A stretch of 12,179 nt of DNA, from assembly GCA_900088475.1 (NCBI GenBank), contig FLMG01003081.1, positions 2,734-14,912 of the forward strand, read 5' to 3'. This stretch comes from Hyphochytrium catenoides (Eukaryota > Sar > Hyphochytriomycetes > Hyphochytriales > Hyphochytriaceae). A program made the translations under genes and the position numbers. Below the pieces are notes generated by a model. The model was not told the DNA's origin. It searched no databases and worked only from the letters and a program-made list of their open reading frames with translations. Each line of letters begins with the position of its first letter. The stretch's first letter is position 1. Shown here piece after piece: positions 1 to 7,466 of this stretch.

Positions 1-98
1 CTCTTTGTCTTTCTCTCTTTTCTCTCTCTCTTGTCTCTCTCTCTTTCTTTGTCTCTCTCTCTCTCTGTCTCTCTCTCTTTTCTCTCTTTCTTTGTCCC

Positions 99-129
<31 letters not shown>

Positions 130-134
130 CTCTC

Positions 135-174
<40 letters not shown>

Positions 175-186
175 TTTGTCTCTCTG
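1..186. repeat. CT-rich microsatellite cluster
   Basis: Almost uninterrupted CT dinucleotides on the + strand, broken only by short TTTG or GTCT interruptions. Reading frames through it give only Leu/Ser runs and are not genes. The tract lies upstream of a strong splice acceptor at 584-585, so it is probably part of an intron of a + strand gene that starts outside the window. Confidence 0.9.
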
Positions 187-585
187 GACCGACTTTTTCT
201 TCCTCTTTCTCTCATCCATTATCTTCTGCCCCTCTGCCTTTCTCTCGTCTCGATTTGACTTTCCCGACACATCTCATTTCTTTTTCTCTTCTCGCTGGCT
301 TCTCCTGTAAACCACAAAGGTGGTATCTCTCTCTTTCCTCTCCTTCTCTCTTTGCTTTCTAGCTATATCTCTCCCGGCTGTATCTCTATCTCTCTGCCTC
401 CTAGCTTTTCAAGTCTCTCTCGGTCTCCTCAGTCATCTCCTGAATATTCCTGGCATTTCACAGAAAACTAATGCCTGTGCTCTCTTCCGAGTTCTCTCTC
501 TCTTCTAACTCACTGTTTGACTCGATTCTTTACGCGGCTATGACTATCTCTTTCTCATTCTCTTTCCTTCTCTCCTTTGTTTCAG
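187..585 (+). other. Pyrimidine-rich non-coding stretch, probable intron
   Basis: This is CT-rich DNA ending in a textbook polypyrimidine tract and a TTTCAG acceptor at 580-585. I looked for an upstream exon of the gene that continues at 586 and found none with a convincing donor. The stretch may be the end of one long intron together with the microsatellite to its left. Confidence 0.45.
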
Positions 586-711
586 GGGATAGATTCTTCG
601 AACGTCTATGAGATTCTCTCAGTGGCGGAAGGATTACGTCCAGCCACTGCACACCTTCTTCGGCAATGCCACAGATATCTCAGGGATCATGGAATGGAGA
701 TTCCTCAGTAG
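586..711 (+). CDS. Possible last exon of a BTB/POZ-domain protein (5' part outside window)
   Basis: After the acceptor at 584-585 the phase-0 frame reads 41 codons to a TAG at 709-711. The peptide begins G-I-D-S-S-N-V-Y-E-I-L and continues with a spaced A, L-L, C and R-Y-L pattern. It resembles the final two helices of BTB/POZ domains, where N-x-x-x-x-L-x-x-A is followed about 15 residues later by C-x-x-x-L. BTB domains mediate dimerisation and often recruit Cullin-3 ubiquitin ligases; that role is family knowledge and not shown here. Codon use is balanced, unlike the simple-repeat frames around it. The rest of the protein would lie left of the window. I am moderately confident that this is an exon and less sure of the family, because 41 residues is little evidence. 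Confidence 0.45.
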   Translation, partial: GIDSSNVYEILSVAEGLRPATAHLLRQCHRYLRDHGMEIPQ

Positions 712-730
712 AGAAAAGAAATATGGGGGG

Positions 731-770
731 CGAGAGAGAGAGAGAGAGAAAAAGAGAGAGAGAGAGAGAA
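731..770. repeat. GA microsatellite
   Basis: A GA-dinucleotide run on the + strand just downstream of the presumed BTB stop codon, broken by a short A tract. If the upstream exon is real, this falls in its 3' untranslated region. Frames across it give Arg/Glu repeats and are artefacts. Confidence 0.85.
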
Positions 771-2001
771 ATGAAGGGTCAAGAAGATATGCCCTCTAAG
801 GTGTCGTCACCTAGGGCACGGGCCAGGGGCGGTCGGACCCTAGGACAATCTCTTTGGAATGTTGCTTGTTTCTGATGCCTTGGCGCCTCTACCGCAATCT
901 CCCTTTCTCCCGAGATGTCTCTCTCTCTCTCTTTCTCTCTCTTCTCTGAGGGAAGAGGATCCTGCAGCGTCCCTCCCTCTGTGACGTTTCTCTCTTTCTC
1001 TCTGGCGGGTGTAACATTAGTATCTCTCGTCCGTTTGAAGCTGCATACACAATCCTTCAACCTTCCATTATAGACGAAAGAAAGATGGAATCTGCATTGC
1101 AGAGCCATCATTTCTAACGTATATAGTCTCTACAATGGTTTCTGTCTCCTTCTTTTGTTTCTCTCTCTCTTCGCAGGGCCATTCTTTCGCTGTCTCTTTG
1201 CTCTCTAGCGCCCATTGGTGCTAACACATTCTGGCTCTATGGTCTCTCTTTGTTGATTGTTAGAGCTTCACTGGGTTGGTTAGTTCACCGCTGCTAATCT
1301 TGCTTAAGCAAGAAGCAACCTCTGCCGAAGTAGCCTTATACCTCTCTCTTTTACTCTTCACGTTGTTCTCTCTTCCTCTCTGCCTATGGATCCCTCTTGC
1401 TCTGTCCCTCTCTCTTCTAAGGATGCAATGAGTCTTTTCTCCTTCGTCTGTTACTTTGGACAATGATCTCAATTTCCTGCCTGTCGACCCCTTCGACGGA
1501 CTCTGCCGAGGCTACGTAGCTCCACAGATCCATTGCAAACCATTGCCAGCAAGGGCTTAAGACATTTTTAATGCTCAATGGACCGTGTGCTCGATGGTGA
1601 ACCCTGCGGCTATGTAGCTTCAAACTCCCTGCTGTGTCAGTGTGAAAGGGGAGCTTCCATTAAGAATAATGTTCCGAAGATAGGATCTCTGCATCTTAGA
1701 ATGCTAGTTCTATGTAAGAACCCCCGCCACCTCCTCCGCTACGGCCCTTTAGCGGAATCTACGATGAGGCCGTTCAGTCCTGCAGAACTGGGGCAAGAGT
1801 CTTGACTCTTCCAAGAAAAAGGAAGAAAGGCCCCTTCCCGGACTTGAATTCTCAGGTCTATATGACTTACGAAGGCGCCCCGGACCCACGAAGAAGACTA
1901 ACCGCCCACGGGAAGGTCACAATCGTAAGACAACATGACAGTCTCTGCGACCCAAGCAACACGCTTACAATGCTTATCCATAAAGGCTACCTACTCCTGC
2001 C
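771..2001. other. No gene recognised; CT-rich, then repeat-poor DNA
   Basis: From 771 to about 1440 the + strand carries short CT tracts (for example 917-947). After that the sequence is complex and nearly free of microsatellites. Short open frames exist at 1578-1805 and 1802-2059 (+), but neither shows a domain I recognise, a convincing start context or splice signals that connect them. A segment near 1638-1658 (CAGTGTGAAAGGGGAG and neighbours) resembles part of the 188-bp repeat further right, so an older degenerate copy may lie here. Confidence 0.4.
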
Positions 2002-2377
2002 GCCAGAGCTACTGATGAAGGTAAACCGAGTCCAGATGATGAGGTTCGGCAGTGTCTGAATCGTGCACGTGCATTCTGTTACCGGCGCTTCCTCTCCAGT
2101 GTGAAAGAGGAGGTTCTATGTTCTCCCTATATAGTCTATATACCTCCGTGAAGGCTCTCATTGAAGCCTGCGCCACCTTCACTTTTGGCGCCAGAGCTAA
2201 TGATGAAGGTAAACCGAGTCCAGATGATGAGGTTCGGCAGTGTCTGAATCGTACACGTGCATTCTGTTACCGGCGCTTCCTCTCCAGTGTGGAAGAGGAG
2301 GTTCTATGTTCTCCCTATATAGTCTATTTAACTCCGTGAAGGCGCTCATTGAAGCCTGCGCCACCTTCACTTTTGGC
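2002..2377. repeat. 188-bp direct tandem duplication, two copies
   Basis: Copy 1 is 2002-2189 and copy 2 is 2190-2377. Aligned by eye they differ at only a handful of positions, mostly single substitutions plus a small cluster near the TATATAGTCTAT segment, with no length change. Each copy contains an imperfect hairpin: 8-9 bp around a 10-base loop at 2087-2114, and the matching place at 2275-2302. Near the end of each copy a second pairing is possible between GAAGG and CCTTC. One + frame stays open for about 50 codons in both copies, starting near D-E-G-K-P-S-P-D-D-E-V and ending at a stop in each. The opposite strand is also open, so coding is not established. The unit could be an exon-like duplication, a non-coding RNA unit or a fragment of a repeat family. 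Confidence 0.9.
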
Positions 2378-3540
2378 GCTCGCGGCCTTCCATGGCAGTG
2401 AACGCTCACGGATAGGCGGTGCATTCACAGGTCTGATAAACGTTGAGAACACAAGACCAGGAAGAGATCTTCCTTCCGTTTTTGGTTGAGTCTTGAACGA
2501 TCTCTAAAACTAAGATTCTTCGCCCAGGTCTGTGAGGGCTGTCCTTATGATTGCAAACCTATCGTGGTTGTGATGCTGGGGAAGACGAAAGCATCTGCCC
2601 AGAGAAGAGGGCAGCGGAAGTTCATCGTCTTTTCCTTATCCTGCCTTCTCCTCAGAGTAGACATAAACCTACGCTACTCTCTCCCCTGGAAAGGAGGTCC
2701 GCCAGCGAGGGACTGACAAGCCGCGGATTCTTTGACGAGGACAGAGTAGAGTTGAAGGTGTTAGTACTCAGCATCTATCGAGGACTACGGAAGGACGGGA
2801 TTGACGGAATGTTGATAACAGCAGTAGCAGAAGGAGATTAAGGGGCAGATATAAACTCAGAGGTCAACAGCAGCAGGGGAAGGCGACTGAATGGCAGAGG
2901 TTGAAAGCAGAGACCTCTGCAGCAGCAGGAGAAGTACCAATGACAGCCTCTGTAAAGGCGGACAGCAGAAGATGAAGGCAGACAAAGTCTTCGCTGTATT
3001 TTGAAGCTTTGGCCTTCCCGCTCATACATTTAGCGCCGCTCACGTCTGATGTACAATACTGTAATTGATTATCGAACATATGGTTTCTTGTGTTTAGTTT
3101 ATTGGCGCTGTGGTCCCACCCACGGGGCGGTTTTAGGCGCCCATTGACCCAATACAATGCTTATCTTCATTACCTGTAGTTCACCATAATAACATGAAGA
3201 ATCCATGCACACTAGATTCATGATATCGGCAGAAAAGGCTCAAGATAGCTGCTAACGCTTTTTATAGTAGGTCATTTTTACTGTATTGTTCAGGGAGTGC
3301 TGCTGCTGCCACGTGGGGTGCAGGTGATGTGGCCCTTGAATAGCAGGATGGCGGACTATAGAGCGCATTGGACAATGGTTGATTTTTAGGCCGAGTCCTC
3401 TAATTTGTAATGGAGGAGTATTTCTTACTAAGCATCATGTTTAGGGCATTGATCATAGATTAAGTAGGAAGCGGGCAGACTTTTGTTATTTTTGTGATTC
3501 TCACAGACCGTCGTGACGCATCACGCATCACCGTTTCTGG
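2378..3540. other. No gene recognised; complex DNA with a weak ORF
   Basis: A + strand frame is open from about 2551 to the TAA at 2839-2841. Its last 45 codons have balanced composition (V-E-L-K-V-L-V-L-S-I-Y near the end), but there is no good ATG, no domain I know and no clear acceptor. CAG/AGC triplets are scattered at 2868-2935. An inverted repeat, GCAGAGGT (2894-2901) with ACCTCTGC (2913-2920), could form an 8-bp stem. The rest, to about 3540, shows nothing I can assign. Confidence 0.35.
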
Positions 3541-4162
3541 CGTAGTTATGAATGAAACAGACTTTTAGGGAAGAAGAGAAAGACCCTCAAAGAGAGGAAT
3601 AAAACCATAGGCTATGGAGGGTTAACGCACGAGACAGACTCGACATAAGATAACAAGTGCCTCGAAGAGGTAGAGAGCTATCAGGAGGAGAGAGATAGCT
3701 TGACATTGAGACAGAGCGACGAAGGGATAGGCATTCAGAAGGGCTTTCATATATCCAAGCTCGAAACAGAAGGATGATGGAATAAGCTTAGAGCCGTGAG
3801 ACAGAGTGTCCAGAAAGTAGTAGGAAGAGTGCCTCAGAGAAGAGAGACAGAGACAAAATGCCGTTGTGAAACAGAGAAGGCAGAAAGACAGAGTGCGGAG
3901 GAGCGTCACTATATTGCGATTTGCGAACAGACCATTTGCGCCCACATTTCAGAGCTTCAGAAGCTGCAGAATAGAAATCTAGAGCTTTCTCACGAAGCTA
4001 TTACGTAGAGTTTGATACTGTTTACCAGATTTAGCGCCATCTTCAGTTAAGTTGGGCGAAGGAGACCTAGCGGGTGATTTGAGAGAGGCAATAGCATAAT
4101 CCTCGTTAAGCTTCAGCTGGGTAACGTTTGACGGGAGCGCAAAAGGAGGTCATAGCGGGAGG
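3541..4162 (+). other. Purine-rich region upstream of the HERP-like gene
   Basis: The + strand changes to GA-rich text here, with frequent AGAGAGACAG words but no perfect long repeat. It should contain the promoter and 5' untranslated region of the gene starting at 4184. No TATA box or initiator stands out. Open frames on both strands (for example 3796-4008 + and 3622-3945 -) have low-complexity composition and are not supported as genes. Confidence 0.4.
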
Positions 4163-4176
4163 GCAGAACGTTCTGC
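4163..4176. promoter_or_regulatory. Perfect 14-bp palindrome with a GAAnnTTC heat-shock-element core
   Basis: GCAGAACGTTCTGC reads identically on both strands. Its centre AGAACGTTCT fits nGAAnnTTCn, two inverted units of the eukaryotic heat-shock element. A third adjoining unit, usual for strong HSF sites, is missing. It ends 7 bases before the ATG of the HERP-like gene, so it lies in the 5' untranslated region unless transcription starts very close. A stress-response site would suit a HERP gene, but a chance palindrome or a 5' UTR hairpin is also possible. Confidence 0.3.
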
Positions 4177-4183
4177 GGGTGCA

Positions 4184-5991
4184 ATGGAAGCAGCACGTGA
4201 TCAAGTCGATGCAGGTGTACCAGAACCACCAAAAAGCGACCCAATGCTGCCATGCGCCACTGATGAGGCTGAAGGCGAGAGGGCGGAGCTTGCCAATGTT
4301 ATCGTGAGAAACGTCTATCAGTCAGAAGAAAGATTAGAGATGTCTATCCCTCTCTCCTGTTCCATCATGGACCTGAAGAATAAAATCTACGAGAGCAAAA
4401 CATTCTCTGATCTCAGCAATTCTGACCCATCCCAGCAGCGACTGATATTCTGTGGAAAGGTCTGCAAGGATGAGACCTCACTGTCAGAGGTGTTGAGCCT
4501 GGTACGTCCTGCTCGTCTTCTCCACCTCCAATATGCCTACAGCATCTTGTTGTCAATTACTGCGGTAGCAGAGTTAGCCTTTGCCTCCTTCCTTATACGC
4601 TGTTCAAGCATTACCATTAGCTGCTAACCTGTCTTCGACAGATGAACCATCGTACTCCTCAAACGTTCCATCTGATCATTACTCGGCCGAAGCTCGCGAC
4701 AGCTCAATTGCGCACTCCAGTAAGGGCACGAACAGTGCCCCGTCCCGCTCCTGCTCCCAGTGTCCCTCCTCCAGCTTCGGCACCTGCACCAAGAGAGAGA
4801 ACAGATGCCCCTTCTCCTTCTCCGTCTTTCTCTTCCTCTTCACAAACCGCCCAAGCCCAGAGACGGACAGAGGAAGAGGAGAGGGAGAGACAGAAGAGGG
4901 CCATGCTCCAAAAAGCACTTGGAGACCTTCAGGCTCAGTTCGTACAACTTCAGAGCTTAGCAGCTGGTGCCAGCCAAGGAGGAGATGTCGAGACCAAAGA
5001 AGAGGACAAGTCAAGGACGAAGGAAGAGAAAGAAGACAGAGAGGGCAAAGAGAGACAGCGGCTTCTATTCCTTCAGCAGCAGCAGTTGGCCTACCAGCAG
5101 GCGCTTCTCTATCAGCAGCAGGCTCTTTTGTCTTACCAGTATCTTCAGTTCCAACTCTTCCTGCAACAAATTAGTGGACTAGGCGTTCCCTTCCCCAGAC
5201 CTTCCGTAGGACCTTCTCTCGTCCCAGGGGCCCCAGGCAATGTTGCACCGACTGCAGCAGGGAGAGAAGAGAGAGAGAGAACTGCAGAGAGAGAGAGAAG
5301 AGTACTTAACCGGGAACAACTCGCACAGTACTTTGACGTGAAGCTCTTAGTTAAGCTGGTGCTGATGGTGATACTTCTTGGACAAGACGGAAACGTGGAT
5401 AAAATTGTTTCTCTTATTATGGTGGCGGTCGCCGTTTACATGTAAGTGGAGTGGTTAATTGAAGAGGACGCGGAGAGAGAGTCGAGCTAACTCTTCTTAG
5501 AAGAGTGCCAGAATGAGTCTGAACGCCCTTGTCTTCTCCCTTGATTTGGCAGGTATCAGTCGGGTATGCTCCGTCTCTTGCAAGAGCGAGTTCTTCGCGG
5601 CCAGCTGGATAATGGTCAGGTGAGTATTGGATACTCTTGTCTTTGTCGTGATGCGTAAGCAGTGGCTTTTGTTCTCTGTCTCTCACTAGCATATTGCACG
5701 TCAGTCTCTCTGTCTTTCTCTGCGTAGCTCTCTTCCAGCATATCCCTCTTTGCTTTCTCTCTGGCCCTTGCTGTGGTGTCTATAATGTCTAAGTTGTTCC
5801 TCTCTCTTCTCAAGGCTGCGCACCCCTTGCCAAACAACCTTCGTCGATTGTCCGCTGTCCCAACTCAGCCGGGACTCTTGCATGACATCCATTCCCTCTT
5901 TTGCGGTCTCTGTCTCTCTCTTTATCCGGGCTGGAGGCCGGAGCCTTTAGCAGCTGCTCCTCCTGTTCAGCCTGCGCAGAACGCCAATTAA
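4184..5991 (+). CDS. HERP/HERPUD-like ubiquitin-like-domain ER membrane protein, four exons
   Basis: Exons are 4184-4501, 4642-5441, 5553-5619 and 5815-5991, giving about 453 residues; introns start GTACGT, GTAAGT and GTGAGT and end in AG. The ATG at 4184 is the first after an in-frame TAA at 4097. Residues about 37-121 form a ubiquitin-like domain with the hallmark R-L-I-F-C-G-K; its last strand (T-F-H-L-I-I) is supplied by exon 2 across the first intron. A Pro/Ser-rich linker, a Glu/Arg-rich probable coiled coil and a Gln/Tyr-rich stretch follow. Two short hydrophobic segments near 341-353 and 361-374 resemble the HERP membrane hairpin. The C-terminal block G-L-L-H-D-I-H-S-L-F to P-G-W (about 415-435) resembles the conserved tail of many HERP homologues. 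HERP proteins sit in the ER membrane and help organise the HRD1 ER-associated degradation complex; fungal Dsc3 is related. Human HERPUD1 is 391 residues, so the size fits. Family call strong, function by homology. The last exon might hold one further small intron, but the read-through is preferred. Confidence 0.85.
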
Positions 5992-6654
5992 TCGATGGAC
6001 GTGGAGGAGAGCATGCAAGAACGAAAGAGAGCGATTGGGATAAATTCCGATCTTCCTGGCTGACGATTTCCAGATTGCACAAAGAATGAAAGAGAGAGGA
6101 CCAAAACTTATTCTACGGATCCTCTTTCTGCACTCTCACTCTCCATTTTCTCTTCAACTTCCTGATTGCTCCTCCTTGTGCGCCTTCGGTCTGCCAGACT
6201 TGGTATCTCTTTCCCTCTAGCGCTGCCCATAACTTATTTCTCCTCTCTCTCTTTACACTGCGAAAAGGCACTTGCCCTGCCAGGAGAAAGAGACAAAGTT
6301 CGTCTTGCTGGGCTTCTCAGGTTATAAGGACTCTACTATAAATCTACGCCAAGCAGAAAGAGAGAGGGCGATATTTGCCAATAAATCTGTTTTCTTTCTT
6401 CTTTACAGCGAGTCAAACAGTCTACTTCTTCTTCTCTCTCTCTCTCTCTCTCCTTTCTCTCTCTCTCTCTCTCCTTTCTCTCTCTCTCTCTCACCCACAG
6501 TTCCCTCTCACTTCTTTTCATGAAAGAGAAGCCCTCCTACTATTCCAACCTCTATGTCTTTTTAAAAGTCGCCATACTCCACTGATCAGCCGAACCCAAT
6601 GACTTTAAACATCTAGACCGGACAATAGTCGCTCCTCCCTCGGGCAGAACAGCG
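5992..6654 (+). other. Pyrimidine-rich spacer downstream of the HERP-like gene
   Basis: This should hold the 3' untranslated region and end of the HERP-like transcript. The + strand is CT-rich, with a dense CT microsatellite at 6424-6493. Several acceptor-like sites (TTTACAG near 6403-6409, CACCCACAG near 6492-6500, CGGGCAG near 6641-6647) suggest that a second + strand transcript could be spliced here. I find no exon with a recognisable product. Confidence 0.4.
6424..6493. repeat. CT microsatellite in three blocks
   Basis: CT runs of about 10-18 bases separated by CCTTT, repeated three times, so there is a higher-order unit of roughly 24 bases. Frames across it are Leu/Ser artefacts on + and Arg/Glu artefacts on -. 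Confidence 0.9.
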
Positions 6655-7346
6655 ATGGAGTCCATCTCACTCACTAGGGAACGGTCATACAGTTTTTTGG
6701 AGAGAGAAGAGATCGCCCAAAAGCGAGAGAGAGAGAGAAGAAGAGTTCAATGCGGTGCTAAACAGATTCTCAGCTCAAGAGTTCACCTCGCAAGGAAAGA
6801 ACTGTAAAAGCATTTTTAGCCCATCAAGAAGCTGCTGCTTCTGGGTCTAAGGGTACCGGGGGATGGACGTTCTTTCTTTCTTCTCCTTCTTTCTCGTCTC
6901 AAAGTCTCGTTGCTACATGGTCATCTTCTACCTGGTCTCCTCCATCATGTGTGCCTTCCTCTTTAGCTCCATCTCCTTGCCCATTATTAACTGCTCTCTC
7001 TTCCTGCCGATTGCTGTTCAACTTATCAACATCAACAGCAGCAGAACCGCCTTTCTTCGTTCAGATACTCTTCTTATCTTATGCCTCCTTTCTGGCCTAC
7101 TCTAAGCGACAGAACCATGTGAGACACCGCTAATCCAGAGACAAAGAAGTGATCGGTCATTTGCAGGCACTGCCCATCGACAGTGGTCTCTTGTGGCGCG
7201 TGAGTAGCTCTTTAGATGGTTGCACTGTGTCTTCTCATTGCTGTTTATATACAGTCTGGCGAAGATTTACTATTCATCTCTTCGTCGCTCTCTCTTGGTT
7301 TCTCATATTTCTTGTGGCTCCCCAGACGTGGAGCGCTAAGGGTTAG
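6655..7346 (+). CDS. Possible small spliced gene, product not recognised
   Basis: The 3' end looks like three short exons: 7065-7118, 7167-7199 and 7326-7346. They join in phase 0 through donors GTGAGA (7119) and GTGAGT (7200) and acceptors TTTGCAG (7160-7166) and CCCCAG (7320-7325), and end in TAG. The joined tail is hydrophobic first (I-L-F-L-S-Y-A-S-F-L-A-Y), then polar and basic, ending W-S-A-K-G. At the 5' end an ATG at 6655 opens a 49-codon Arg/Glu-rich frame that stops at about 6804. An overlapping frame then stays open from about 6752 to 7130. No single splice pattern joining the two was found, so either an exon is missed or there is a frameshift. The 48-base intron at 7119-7166 is unusually short for this window. 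I do not recognise the protein; the hydrophobic stretch might be a membrane segment. Confidence 0.22.
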
Positions 7347-7466
7347 AATCTTTCTCATGCTAGAGCGATTGGGGACGTCTGTCTGTCATACATGATTTTG
7401 GTTTTTCTTCTCCCCCAATTCTTTCTCTCTCTCTCTCTCCCCCTCACTCTCCACGTCTTCTCTCTC
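7347..7466. other. Tail-to-tail junction with CT tract
   Basis: A 120-base gap lies between the stop of the possible + strand gene and the stop codon of the - strand RNB gene. It contains a CT run at 7424-7440. Cleavage signals for both directions would have to sit here or overlap the neighbouring genes; I see no AATAAA. Confidence 0.5.

Noticed and set aside
5-310. Leu/Ser-rich open frames at the left edge
   Set aside because: These are translations of a CT microsatellite and have no other content.
2013-2059. C-box (TGATGA) and D-box (CTGA) in each 188-bp copy, suggesting a box C/D snoRNA
   Set aside because: The flanking bases do not form the terminal stem, and both boxes are short enough to occur by chance. 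Kept only as an idea for the transcript check of the repeat.
3622-3945. 107-residue hydrophobic open frame on the - strand
   Set aside because: It is the antisense of a purine-rich tract, which always gives Leu/Ser/Phe-rich text. No splice or start context supports it.
4581-5174. Long + strand frame overlapping HERP exon 2
   Set aside because: It is an out-of-frame shadow of exon 2. The exon 2 frame continues the ubiquitin-like domain and the membrane segments.
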